64,000 bases of DNA, taken from contig CM060062.1 of NCBI GenBank assembly GCA_030533445.1, positions 19,795,829-19,859,828 of the forward strand, written 5' to 3'. The position numbers and the translations under genes are program-made. Position 1 is the stretch's first letter, and each line of letters starts with the position of its first letter. The notes beneath the pieces were generated by a model that was not told the origin of the DNA, searched no databases, and saw nothing but the letters and a program-made list of their open reading frames with translations. The DNA comes from Cyprinodon diabolis (lineage: Eukaryota; Chordata; Actinopteri; Cyprinodontiformes; Cyprinodontidae). Shown here piece by piece: positions 23,392-35,189 of this stretch.

Positions 23392-23447
23392 GAGGTAGTC
23401 TATGCTCTAGAAAGTTACTTTTCAGCCTCTTAACAAAAATGAGAACG

Positions 23448-23472
23448 CACACACACACACACACACACACAC
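23448..23472. repeat. (CA)n microsatellite
   Basis: About 12 CA units inside the outer hAT-like element. Confidence 0.9.
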
Positions 23473-23856
23473 GATACTGACCTGTGGCGTACACAGACAG
23501 CAAGAGTGCCGTAGCAGATTCCATTTCACCTCAGTAATCTGTTTTCTCAGCGTATTTCAGGTTGCTACTAGGCACCAGACACTCAACTTGTTTGTTGGCG
23601 GTGGGGCTTAAAGAAAAGGCACTAGCGCTACCCAGTGTATGAGCGTCTTTTTCCCTTGAGGAGCTCTGCTCTCGAAGCCTATGGAAAATGCATAGACTGG
23701 GGGAAAATAGCCCCGCCTTCCCGCAGGCTGCAGCAGGATGTACTTGGAAAATTGTACCATAAAACCACATAGCGTTAATCTCACGTTAAAAGAATTATCG
23801 CCATTAAAATGGCCTCGCGTTAACGCGATAATAACGTGATAATTTTGACAGCACTA

Positions 23857-24993
23857 ATATAGTATATACAAACAAGATTATTATGTTAAGTAGGAGAATG
23901 GTGTGATTCTGTTTAAATATTTTAGGGAGTTAATATTTTAATTGTAGTAGATCAGCACTGTACAAATTTCTTGTAAACCAACCAATTATTGTCTTTTGGT
24001 GTCTTTGATGTAGCAAAAAAAACAACAATGTTCTTTCTAAACAATATATTTTATCATTTAGAAAAGTTAAAGTGCAGAACTTCTGGGAAGATTTAATAGA
24101 TCAGATTCTCTTCAGTATCCAGTGTAAAAATTTCAAATTCAAAATCAATATTTGTCAAACCTCGAACTTGAAACATTTTCTGGCCAGATGATGTGTAAAG
24201 ACCAAGATGCAATGGTTGACAGAGAGGGGCTGTAGAACTGTTCTGGCAGCTTTCGGAGAGAAAAACAAAATATCCTCAGTTCTTGTGCAGAATGTATTAA
24301 TCTTAACTGTCTGCAATTTTCTTTGATATAAATCTGTATTATTCCAAAGACCCCGAGATGAAGGCAGATTACATTGTCAAAAGCAATTCTTAACTCTCAT
24401 ACAAAAAACCTTACATAAATCTTAAATGTTTCTAAGTACAAAACCATGATCCCCTTAGCAGAGGTAGCAATTTGCACAGAGGTTAAAGACTATTGCATCA
24501 GATCAAAAAAGATAAGAGGAACTCAATCACTAATGATCTTACTTCTTGAAATGTGTTGTGAAGAGGGTTTGTAAAATCTGTGTGATATAAAAGATATAAG
24601 AGATATAAAAGCAAAGCTGGGGCAGACTCAAGCAGTTTGGAAACACTATTTTAGTTTTGCTCACTACCTTACCATTTTATTTTGTGGCGACACAGACTTT
24701 TTATAATTGTGAAGATTACATAATCATCTGTGTAAATAACTAATGCAAAGATAATCATTCTTTAAAGTTTCTTTAAAAAAATAATGGTTAGCATATTGAC
24801 ATTATTTCAACTACGCTTCTGGTCTCATTGCTTTGCCTATTTTGAAATAGGCCTTACACTCAGCTTCTGGATCTAGGATTATTATGTAAGGAGTTATTTA
24901 CTGCAGGTAAGATAATAACAACAAATAAATAGACAATAAAGAATCCTTCTTTTTAAAATTCTAAACTATTCCTTTATGCTTAATCTTCACTAT
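23857..24993. other. No recognised feature
   Basis: AT-rich spacer; nothing supported. Confidence 0.5.
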
Positions 24994-25228
24994 GGGCAGT
25001 GTTGGCCTAGGGGTTAGGACAGTGCGCTTGTGCTCTTAAAAGGTTGCAAGTACCCTGTTCGATCCCCACAGCCTGCACTCTGGATCTCTGAGCAAGATCC
25101 TTAACCCCACACTGCTCCCCGGACGATGCACAGTGGCAGCCCACTGTTCCCAAGGGGATAGGTTAAATGCAGGGGTAAATTTCTCCAGTGTGAGATCAAT
25201 AAAGTTCAGTTTATTTATTATTATTTAT
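24994..25228 (+). repeat. tRNA-derived SINE, copy 1
   Basis: The 5' part has polymerase III promoter blocks. The A-box-like region is TTGGCCTAGGGGTTAGGAC, and the B-box-like region is CTGTTCGATCCCC about 45 bases later. A conserved body follows with CTTAACCCCACACTGCTCCCC-type sequence and GGGATAGGTTAAATGCAG. The 3' end is TGTGAGATCAATAAAGTT plus a TTATT tail. It aligns along its length with 46451-46677. The A box differs from the tRNA consensus, so transcription is doubtful. Confidence 0.8.
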
Positions 25229-25435
25229 GCTTTCCAAGTAATCAAAACCTAAAAAAGCTCAATATTATTATCTCACAACAGTGCTTCTTGGCCATCCACC
25301 AATCGGAACACATCTATGTTTGAAATGAATAGGGTCAGATACAGAGAAAAAAAGACAACAATTTTTTTTAATATGTAGCTTAATTCATAGCCATTTATTT
25401 ACTATAGCTAAAGGTCAAACACAAAGTACACAGCA

Positions 25436-26094
25436 TGTCATACTCCTAGGTCTGGGTGCAGGTCTGTTTTACCTTTTCTCTCTCCTCAGCAGGGCTGGAT
25501 GGGCAGATGCTTTACATCTGAGCTGTTTGTCGCCCTTCATAAGGAGCTGGAACCAGAAGGAGGGCATCAATTTGTTAGTGCTTCTGTGTAGTACAGACTG
25601 ATCTTCTTCTTAGCCTTGATTCCTTGTGAATCCTGAACCTAACCTCGCTCTCTGTTTCTTCCTTCCTATAACTCTGGATCCCAAGCCCGAGACCACTCCT
25701 CAGAACCCACTTGTCTCTGGGCACTTGCCTGGGATGCTCCCAGTCTGCCTCCCGGAATCTGTGAAGCCTCGGAACCCCCTCTGCTCAATCCCTCCTGCCT
25801 GAGCTCAACTGCCACCTCAGGAGATCACCAAATGAACCTGCACCTTCCCCCCGTACCACTGAAGATCATCCTCCCAAACCGACGCCAAGCCTCCTTCTCA
25901 GTGAGTTTCAGAGATCCTTATCATTCAAACCAGCACCTTCCAGTTGCTCACCTATTACTTCACCTTTTCCAGCAGAGCCCAGATTACCCAGCGTGCCGAT
26001 ATTATCTCAGTCCAGACCTTTAATAAAACTATTTAACTGATAATTTGCCTCCGTGATTGCACTTATTCAAAGTCTTTCTTCATAAAACATGACA
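25436..26094 (+). mobile_element. Solo LTR with exact CAGCA duplication
   Basis: The 659-bp block begins TGTCATACTCC and ends AACATGACA. CAGCA lies directly on both sides (25431-25435 and 26095-26099). A donor-like CAGTGAGT occurs at 25899-25906 and AATAAA at 26022-26027. It has no internal gag/pol sequence, so it is a solo LTR. Open frames in it (for example 25832-26023) are incidental. Confidence 0.85.
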
Positions 26095-26261
26095 CAGCAA
26101 CCCTCTGGTAGTTTATGTTTTGCTGTACATGCTCTCAAACAACATCACCTTAATTACTCCTTTGTTTTCTGTAATCTCTTTAGGGACATGGGGATAAGCC
26201 GTAAAGGGAAGATGGAGTCAATCCAAGTTGTCACCAGGCAAGAACCGGGGGCACACCTTAA

Positions 26262-27183
26262 AGGAATAGTACACCCAAAACATGATTAGCCTTCATTTTC
26301 TACTCACCCCCATGCTGAACAACACTCTGGAGTACTTTTTTGATATCTCAAATGCATCTGGAGATCTGGGAGGCTTCTTGCTGTCTGCTGACATTCAAAT
26401 AATGGAGGTCCATGGCGCCCGAGGCAGAAAGGTCCATAAAAGTCCACAAAAAACGTGTCAATATTCCTCCATACTGCTCGTCCAATGTTTTCCAAGTGTC
26501 CTGAGTGGGTAGCTTCCATAATTTACTCGAAACGAAGTCATTTAGAATGTTTTTAGAGCATAAACAGTAGTGTATAGGATTTCCTAAAAGCGCGCGCCTG
26601 CGAGTTCACGAGCCTACGGAAACCGCGGCAGACCAAACCAGATGAAAGTGCGCATTCAGCTCAGTCAAGAACTCATGCTCTTCCTCAACACCGAAGTCCT
26701 CAGACATTTTTCTTTCGTTGTTTCTTTCTTTGCACAGGTAAACAGCACATTTCTTCTTCTACGCCTGCATTATCAAGAGCAGACGCTGAATGCGCACTTT
26801 CATCTGGTTTGGTCTGCCGCGGTTTCCGTAGGCTTGTGAACTCGCAGGCGCGCGCTTTTAGGAAATCCTATACACTACTGTTTATGCTCTAAAAACATTC
26901 TAAATGACTTCGTTTCGAGTAAATTATGGACCCTACCCACTCAGGACACTTGGAATACATTGGACGAGCAGTATGGAGGAATATTAACACGTTTTTTGTG
27001 GACTTTTATGGACCTTTCTGCCTCGGGCGCCATGGACCTCCATTATTTGAATGTCAGCAGACAGCAAGAAGCCTCCCAGATCTCCAGATGCATTTGAGAT
27101 ATCAAAAAAGTACTCCAGAGTGTTGTTCAGCATGGGGGTGAGTAGAAAATGAAGGCTAATCATGTTTTGGGTGTACTATTCCT
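26262..27183. mobile_element. Foldback element with 399-bp arms and TTAA target
   Basis: The left arm 26262-26660 is inverted at 26785-27183. Each arm is 399 bases, with about five mismatches noticed (for example TAGCTTCC versus TAGGGTCC in the inverse). A 124-base spacer separates them. The ends AGGAATAGTACACCC are flanked by TTAA at 26258-26261 and 27184-27187. TTAA duplication and AGGAATAG-type ends point to a Kolobok- or piggyBac-like non-autonomous element. No transposase is encoded. A transcript through it would fold into a long hairpin. Confidence 0.9.
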
Positions 27184-27187
27184 TTAA

Positions 27188-27925
27188 AGGTGTTGCAAAC
27201 CGGGCCTACTTAACTACCTACCATAAAATCCATCCCAGACACTTACGTAATAAAATCAGAGACAACCAGACAGTACACAGTACATATTTTGTTTTAAAAA
27301 TACTAAACTTCCTGAATCCATGTCAGCTGGCAATATAGATATTCCAGACATATCTGTCTCTCTCAGCCTATTTTCTCTTACCCTTATCGACCAACACCAA
27401 TATTTCCAACAGCCATTATTCTGCTCTGTTGAATGCAAATTCACTTATTCCACTCTTGCTCTCAACTCAAGCAGAGTCATTGCTTTGAACACATATTATT
27501 ATAACGCCTCTCAGTGAGTGCTGTACCCTAAGTTGAATTGTGTAGCTGCCGGGTAGGCGGGTTCTTCTGGTAACCGGGATAAATGTGTCTATCCATGTTT
27601 GCATGTTTGACGTGTTAGTGTCCCTTCCCCAAAATACATACGACAAATAAATGCTATCAAATAACTGTACTTTTTGGTAAATGGTTTATAAATGCAATAA
27701 AGAGTTTTAGTAGCTGTATGGTAAATATCTTGCCAGATAAGGCCAAGGCAAATTTTGACCAGTTCTTACATATTTATTTTAACCAGCAATTGTGCCAACA
27801 ATGGTTGATAAGGCTTAAATTCCTAAAAATTATTTGGACTAAAGTATTTCCTTATTATTCTTGCATGACATATCACATTGGTGGCTATTTGCAATAAAAA
27901 AGAAAGCATACATATATATATAAAT
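27188..27925. other. No recognised feature
   Basis: AT-rich spacer with no supported gene. Confidence 0.5.
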
Positions 27926-29275
27926 TGATATTGAGGTTGGTGTTAATTAAATTAACAACAGGTGCACTAGAGGGGCAACAATGAGACGACCATCAAAACA
28001 GGAATGGTTATGCAGGTGGAGGCCACTGACATTTTTCCACTCCTCATTTTTCCTGACTCTTTTTTTCACCAGTTTTGCATTTGGCTGGGGTCACTGTCAC
28101 TACTGTTAGCATGAGGCACTTCCTGAACCCTACAGAGGTTCACAGTCTACAGTCCAACTCCTCCAGGATGGCACATCAATACGTACCATTGCCAGAAGGT
28201 TTGCTGTGTCCCCCAGCACAATCTCAAGAGCATGGAGGAGATTCCAGGAGACAGGCAGTTACTCCAGGAGAGCTGGACAGGGCCGTTGAAGGTCTATAAC
28301 CCATCAGCAGGACCGGTATCTGCTCCTTTGTGCAAGGAGGAGCAGGAGGAGCACTGTCAGTGCCCTACAAAATGACCTCCAGCAGGCCAGTGGTGTGAAT
28401 GTCTCTTACCAAACAATCAGAAACAGACTTCAGGAGGGTGGCCTGCGGGCCCGACGTCCTATAGTGGGCCCTGTGCTCACTGCCTGACACCGTGGCCACA
28501 GAACACCGGAATTGGCAAGTCCGCCACTGGTGCCCTGTGCTTTTCACAGATCAGAGCAGGTTCACCCTGAGCATATGTGACAGAAGGGATAGGGTCTGGA
28601 GAAGCCATGGAGAACGTTCTGCTGCCTGTAACATCGTTCAGCATGACCGGTTTGGTGGTGGGTCAGTGATGGTCTGGGGAGGCATATCCATGGAGGGAAG
28701 CACAGACCTATAAAGTCTAGACAATGGCACCCTGACTGCCATTAGGTATCGGCACCCATTGTCAGACCATATGCTGGTGCAGTGGGCGCTGGGTTCCTCC
28801 TGGTGCAAGACAATGCCCGGCGTCATGTGGCGAGAGCATTCAAGCAGTTCCTGGAGGATGAAGGAATTGATACCATTGATTGGCCCCCATGCTCGCCTGA
28901 CCTAAATCCAATAGAACACCTCTGGGACATTATGTTTCGATCCATTCAACACCGCCAGGTTGCACCTCAGACTGTCCAGGAGCTCAGTGAGGCCCTGGTC
29001 AAGATCTTGGAAGAGATACCCCAGGACGCCATCTGTTGTCTCATAAGGAGCATGCTCTGACGTTGTCAGGCTTGCATACACGCATGTGGGGCCATACAAA
29101 TTACCGAATACCATTTTGAGTTGCTGCAGTGAAATTTCAGCAAAATGGACTAGCCTGTCGCATCATTGTTTCACTGTAATTTTGGGGTGTCTTTGAATTC
29201 AGCCCTCTGTAGGTTGATAATTTTCATTTCCATTAAATGATGTGGCATCCTTTTGTTCCTAACACATCACCCAGT
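27926..29275 (+). mobile_element. Tc1-like remnant lacking both outer ends
   Basis: The body of a common fish Tc1 family is present. It runs from the upstream leader (ACAACAGGTGCACTAGAGGG) to a downstream block ending ACACATCACCCAGT. The outermost terminal repeats of that family are missing at both ends. It cannot be mobile. It abuts the GATA repeat that precedes copy B. Confidence 0.8.
28090..29060 (+). pseudogene. Tc1 transposase pseudogene (third family)
   Basis: Pieces in several frames recover a Tc1 transposase. Around 28120-28300 are the helix-turn-helix and linker regions. At 28492-28713 is a segment with FTDQSRF (first catalytic Asp) and GGSVMVWGGIS. At 28782-29060 is FLLVQDNARRHVA (second Asp) followed by [13 protein letters not shown] (Glu). 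Stops and frameshifts separate them, for example TAA after the HTH segment near 28297 and TAA near 28711. The spacing of motifs still fits DD34E. It is dead. Confidence 0.85.
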
Positions 29276-29287
29276 ATAAATAAACAG

Positions 29288-29393
<106 letters not shown>

Positions 29394-29543
29394 TACACTC
29401 ACCAGCCACTTTATTAGGTACACCTGTCCAACTGCTCGTTAACACTTAATTTCTAAGCAGCCAATCACATGGCAGCAACTCAATGCATTTAGGCATGTAG
29501 ACATGGTCAAGACAATCTCCTGCAGTTCAAACCCAGCATCAGT

Positions 29544-31202
29544 ATGGGGAAGAAAGGTGATTTGAGTGACTTTGAACGTGGCATGATTGTTGATGCCAGA
29601 AGGGCTGGTCTGAGTATTTCAGAAACTGCTGATCTACTGGGATTTTCACGCACAACCATCTCTAGGGTTTACAGAGAATGGTCCGAAAAAGAAAAAACAT
29701 CCAGTGAGCGGCAGTTCTGTGGGTGGAAATGCCTTGTTGATGCCAGAGGTCAGAGGAGAATGGTGAGATTGGTTCGAGCTGATAGAAGGGCAACAGTGAC
29801 TCAAATAACCACCCGTTACAACCAAGGTGAGCAGAAGAGCATCTCTGAATGCACAGTACGTAGAACTTTGAGGCAGATGGGCTACAGCAGCAAAAGACCA
29901 CCCCGGTTGCCACTCCTTTCAGCTAAGAACAGGAAACTGAGGCTACAATTTGCACAAGCTCATCGAAATTGGACAATAGAAGATTGGAAAAACGTTGCCT
30001 GGTCATATAAGGCTTGGTTTTCTGCTGCGACATTCGGATGGTAGGGTCAGAATTTGGCGTCTACAACATGAAAGCATGGATCCATCCTGCCTTGTATCAA
30101 CGGTTCAGGCTGGTGGTGGTGGTGTCATGGTGTGGGGAATATTTTCTTGGCACTCTTTGGGCCCCTTGGTACCAATTGAGGCCCCGTCCACACGAAGCCG
30201 TACCCTGGCCTAAACGCACACATTTTTCACCAAACCAGCCTCTCATCCATACGAAGCCGGCGTTTCGAGGGTCTGTAAACAATCTTTTTTTTATTCAGCC
30301 TTCAGAGTGGGAAGATTTTGAAAAGCCGTTTTTGCGTTTCCATCTTTGAGCTCTAACCGCATTTTTTTTTTTTACACGCATGCGTCATAGCGTCGCCTCT
30401 AAACACGCATGCGCGACACAGTATCACAACAACAATGGCGCCATACTGTGTTGAATGGTTGCTGCTCATGCTACTCACCCTGCTGTCGGGCTTATAACAG
30501 AATCTTCTTCTTCTGGAATATCTCCAGGAAGAACAGATAATATCGACGACATAGTTCAGCACCTGAATTTGACTGAACCACGAAAATTGACCCGCAGGGC
30601 AACCATGCCCACCATTTCGTCGCCTATTGTTGCTTTGGCACCACAGCGCCACTTACAGGCCTGGCATACATTTTGCAGCGTTTTCATGCATTCGTGTGGA
30701 CGATGACATTTATTTTACGTCTCCGTCTTTACGACAAACGTTCTGGAAAATATTAGCGTTTCGTGTTCGTTTTGACTTCGTGTGGACGGGGCCTGAGTAT
30801 CGTCGCAACGCCACAGCCTACCTGAGTATTGTTGCTGACTATGTCCATCCCTTTATGACCACAATGTACCCAACTTCTGATGGCTACTTTCAGCAGGATA
30901 ATGCGCCATGTCATAAAGCCGGAATCTTCTCAGACTGGTTTCCTGAACATGACAATGAGTTCATTGTACTTAAATGGCCTCTACAGTTACCAGATCTCAA
31001 TCCAATAGAGCATCTTTGGGATGTGGTGGAACGGCAGATTCGCATCATGGATATGCAGCCGACAAATCTGTGGCAACTGTGTGATGCCATCATGTCAATA
31101 TGGACCAAACTCCTTGAGGAATGCTTCCAGCACCTTGTTGAATCTATGCCACGAAGAATTGAGGCAGTTCTGAAGGCAAAAGAGGGTCCAACCCGTTACT
31201 AG
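29544..31202 (+). pseudogene. Tc1 transposase pseudogene (copy B), disrupted
   Basis: ATG 29544 opens 166 codons: MGKKGDLSDFERGM, helix-turn-helix with SISETADLLGFSRTT, then VTQITTRYN and WTIEDWKNVAWS. The expected first-Asp motif (SDES) is replaced by SYKAW, and the frame shifts just beyond. The frame at 29995-30179 continues with GRVRIWR and GGGGVMVWGIFSW. The 614-bp insertion follows. After it, the third frame gives FQQDNAPCHKAG (second Asp) and [15 protein letters not shown] (Glu), and ends EGPTRY at 31202. Loss of the first Asp means it was inactive even without the insertion. Confidence 0.9.
30180..30793. mobile_element. 614-bp non-autonomous DNA element inserted in Tc1 copy B
   Basis: The ends GGCCCCGTCCACACGAAG and its inverse are 18-base inverted repeats. 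TGA flanks both sides (30177-30179 and 30794-30796). Removing it rejoins ACCAATTGAGTATCG, which matches copy A at the same place. A subterminal TCCATACGAAGCCGG/CGTGTGGA motif repeats inside. A 3-bp duplication suggests a PIF/Harbinger relative, but the target is not the usual TWA. No transposase is encoded; reading frames over it are chimeric. Confidence 0.85.
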
Positions 31203-31234
31203 CATGGGGTACCTAATAAAGTGGCCGGTGAGTG

Positions 31235-31260
31235 TATATATATATATATATATATATATA
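31235..31260. repeat. (TA)n microsatellite
   Basis: Alternating TA directly after Tc1 copy B. Confidence 0.85.
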
Positions 31261-34200
31261 GAATTATATAAAAAAGGAATTTGGAGATGACTCACAGGGG
31301 AAGGAAACAACTTGCTAAACGTTGCTGGTGACAGGAACAGAAGAGTCATTAACTGATGTGCTAAAGCTGTGAGGTTTTAGAAGAATGTGTGCTGCATGAA
31401 GTAATGAATGTAGAGTGAGCAAGGGGATAACAAGGAAGATAACTGTAGAAAGACACTGAAGACAAGATACACATAAACTAAAAAATAAGAGGAATCAAAA
31501 ACATAACCTAAGAATTTACTAAACACTGATGCAAAAACAAATGTTCATAACCTTTTCCAAGTCCTACAGATCATGTTGATTTGCAATTTTGTCATAGTTG
31601 ATTTTCAGTATATACGGTTTTATGTATTTTAATGCATGTTGATTAATGGTTCTAATGTTGTTTATGACAGATGCATTTACTCATTTTCTGCTATACTTTT
31701 TAGACAATTGTTCCCTTTGAGCACCAGCAAAAGCTCTCTCAATCTGAATTGAATCCAAGAAGCAAATGAAGTTCCACATATCCGTCTGTACTTGTACTGT
31801 CAGCACAACTGAGCCTGGAAAGCATAAATAAAAGATTGTTGATATAAACGAGATGATGAGGGGCTGTTTTTAACTACTGTACCACAAATAGATGACAGTA
31901 GAGCTGAGAATGAGAAGCACTTCCACCAAAGTGATATTACAAATTTAAAGGCCACAATGGTGTTAACAAAGATATTTGAATCTTTGACACAGTCTTCAGT
32001 GTTTTTTTTTAGAAGTTCTAGTATCAAGAAAAGGAAAATCATCCCTTGGCTTAAATTATTCTGTAGACAGAATTTGCCATTAAGTTGCAGTGTTGTACAG
32101 TTTAGTTAATGGTAAACAAGCACCATGTCAGTTGTAAGACCTAAGAGAGAATTTCTGTCATATAATGCATACAGAGCTATTTTTCAGTGACTGTTGCTCT
32201 TTCACACAGCCTGTTGGTGGGCTAGATTTGACTGTTGAGGAGCTGTGTTTAGAGAAAACCCCCTGCTGATATTATGTTAAGAATCAATTTTGTTTTTCAG
32301 AATTTAGAATCAAACTGAAGTTGAAAAAGTTTTAAGTGTGCCCCCTGGGAGGGTTTGTTTGGTTGGTTGGTTTTCCACCTATAATTTATTACACCTGTCT
32401 TTATTATGCATACATTTTCTGTTCTCTTTACAACATTCGACAGCATATTTAACACTGCAAAACCTTAATCAAAAGATTAAAACAACAAGCGATGCCTTTC
32501 TTATTTTAGTGCAAGGCTCAACGTGATACTTTGGAGACAGATCACTGAGAAGACCCTGCTTAGAAAGCATGTGGTCACTCTGACCTTTCCTAACCCTGGC
32601 AACATGATGCAATCACCAACTGTGAGGCCGTCTGTCTGTCTCTAACTTGAACTTTTTCTGTGGAAGCAAAAAAGGAAGCTAACACAAAGTTTTATTCCAG
32701 TAGAAGTACATCTAAATGCACACAAACATAATATGGCTGTTTTGATGACAAATTTAGGGAAATTTCATAGCATTTTTTAACAAGATAAGAAGTAACTACA
32801 ACATTTTACATGTATATACAATTACTAGGCTACTGACCTCTACATTACTAAACAGGAGGGTTATAGGTTAAATAGATTAGCAATAAAAAGAGTAGTGTAG
32901 AGTATTTCAAGTAAATTTCTGTTTAAAGGCAGCTAATGTGTTTTTTTAGAGCACTTGCTTGGTGTGTTATATAGAATTGTCCTGTCTCAAAGTAAACCCT
33001 ATGACCCCCCATGAAGCGTGCATCTTGATGAAGTACAAGAGTTTAAGTGCACAGGTAACAAGCGTACAAATTTTTGAAAATTGGGACAGTATTTGTGCCC
33101 CGTATCATAGCGTAGACATCGAAAGTGACAGGATCAATCCCTCTTTTTTGTAATGTTATTAAAAAATAGATTTTTAAACTGCAACTCCTTATGTATTTAC
33201 ACATGCATAAAAAAGTATAAAAAAATTTAGATAACACCTCAAAAAAAAAAAGCGATTTTTTTTTTTTTTTTTACACAGCCACTGGAGCCTTTCCTACCTA
33301 ATTTACGTTAAAAAAAATAGTAAGATTCAAGCATGAATATTAATTGTGTACAAAAAACACTTTAAGTGGCAAGAGCATACAAAAATACACATTAGAGTAT
33401 TAAAAACATCTATCAATCAAAATCATTGTTTTCAATGATTGGATAGAGGATAACTAAAAATCATTCAAAAACATCTTTTAGAAGATGTGACTACTTAATT
33501 GCAGCAATGAAATAATGAATGTCAGAAAATTTACAGATAGAAGTGAAATGTAGAATCCATGTACCAATTTTAAATTTTACCAGAACCATTACTGCAAAGC
33601 AGAAAAAGGAATGGAAATATTGGCAATGCATAAGTATTCAAGTTCATGTTCATAAGCATTTATTTCAAATTTCATGCTCTTTTTTCAATTTCATTACCAA
33701 GGTATATTTGGTTTGGGATTTTAAATTGGAGAAATTGGAGAAATGAGCTGTTGATTACATTCATTTCAGCTTACTGTTCCTAAATGTGGTGTTTTTTGTG
33801 TGAATATTCCTTAATTATATTCATTAAATAAAAAAGGCTTTACTGACGGATTAATTACTAAACCATACATTTATTATCAAGTATACATTCTAAATATTTC
33901 AATTTCATTTTGGAAAATTTGGAAAATGTGAGGGATTTAAACAGAGATGTGTTGATAAATTAAAGTTTAAGGTAGGAGATATGGCTTTGCATATTATATT
34001 ATACTGTGATTCCATACATAAAAGCTTATGATATGCTTATTTAGGTTGGTTAAATATTCTAAAAATTACCATTAACGTCTAATACTGTAAGTCTAAATTC
34101 ACTTACTCACTAATCTTTAATGAATACTGACTTTTAATTGAAGATCATCAACCGGACTTGGAAATTTGGTGTGGATCAAGTGTTGATCAAGGTTGGAAAG

Positions 34201-35189
34201 GGAGTGTGGCCAAAGATAGCTCTGGAGAATTGGGACACACTTCGCACTTAAGCCCTAACAGGAAACGAGGGATTGAAGTACGTAAGGGCAGAATGCAGGT
34301 ATTGGGCAATTAACTCCTAAAGGCAAATCTGAAGGCTATGTTTTCTTTAATAGCTAACTTTACTTTACTGTAAAGACACAACAATAGGCCCATAATCAAC
34401 ATTATCTGGATGGGCCCCATACGAAACACAACACCCCATCATGGGGTATAAATAAGGTCCGGTCAGTCAAGCTAATATTAGGTGGGTTTAGGAGGAATTT
34501 TTCGCACCATTACATCTGCAAAGAGACTTCCTAGTCCACAATTGCGTAGGAGGCCTAACAGTAGTCAGGGATGGGGCCCCTAAGAGTTCGGGGGCCCCTA
34601 ACCAACTGCAGTCTCTGCTTACCGATATTTACGGCATTGATACTAAGCATCAAAAACGATGCAAATCTAATTATTCAAATAAATTAAAGGCATGCAAATC
34701 AATCCAAATCTCGTAATATGATGATGTTGATTTCATGAAACTTTTGTGGATTTAAATCCGATTTCTTTGTCTGTTGAAATATTTTGAGATAACATTTGTT
34801 GTGCTATTTAAATCAGCTAGCTTCCACTTAATGGGTGCCATGGTCTTTATGTGTTTGTGTGGTGTTCTTTGTAAGCTGCTGCTAACTGGAGGGTGGTGCT
34901 TAGCTGATCGCTGCAGCACACCTCTGTTTTTTTTATCTGAATCATCTTCCGACGCATTTTAGAAGCTGGCTGCTGATCATCTGTTTACCTACGCAAGGAT
35001 TCCTTTTACAGTAGTGCCCAAACCTCTGAGCATTATTGGCCCCAGTGTTTTCATCTTGTTGATAATCTCTGTGTTCCCCTCTGAGTGTTTCCACAAGAGC
35101 CTCTTTGTTGCATCCTGAATGTTTTCCCTCCAGCTGTTCATGCATCAGGATTTGGAATTTTTAAAAGTGTAAACTAGGTTGTCTTTTTA
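31261..35189. other. No recognised feature
   Basis: AT-rich DNA. I see no exon, transposase or LTR pattern. A short GGGGCCCCTAAGAGTTCGGGGGCCCC-like palindromic patch lies at about 34575-34600. Confidence 0.45.

Larger units (their letters stand above)
21586..23856. mobile_element. Outer hAT-like non-autonomous element, interrupted
   Basis: Ends TAGTGCTGTCAA and TTGACAGCACTA are inverted (12 bases). They lie in AT-rich flanks whose 8-base neighbours (ATATATAT and ATATAGTA) agree only partly, so the presumed 8-bp duplication is degraded. Sequence near both ends is rich in ATTAATCGCG/CGCGTTAACGCG. No transposase is encoded. A second hAT-type element sits inside at 22105-23391. The superfamily is inferred from the ends, which resemble known fish hAT repeats. 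Confidence 0.6.
29396..31234 (+). mobile_element. Tc1-like copy B, interrupted by a 614-bp element
   Basis: It begins CACTCACCAGCCACTTTATT and ends AAGTGGCCGGTGAGTG. TA flanks it (29394-29395 and 31235-31236). It belongs to the same family as copy A at 20611 but keeps the full transposase span. The interior carries an inserted DNA element at 30180-30793. Without it the copy would be about 1.2 kb. Confidence 0.9.

Noticed and set aside
24994..25070. tRNA gene
   Set aside because: A- and B-box-like blocks are present, but no cloverleaf can be closed and the SINE body and tail follow directly.
25832..26023. 63-codon frame in GC-rich sequence, exon-like
   Set aside because: It lies within the solo LTR 25436-26094; its GC content reflects the LTR.
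26304..27141. Two near-identical 71-codon frames on opposite strands
   Set aside because: They are the same sequence in the two inverted arms of the foldback element and have no domain.
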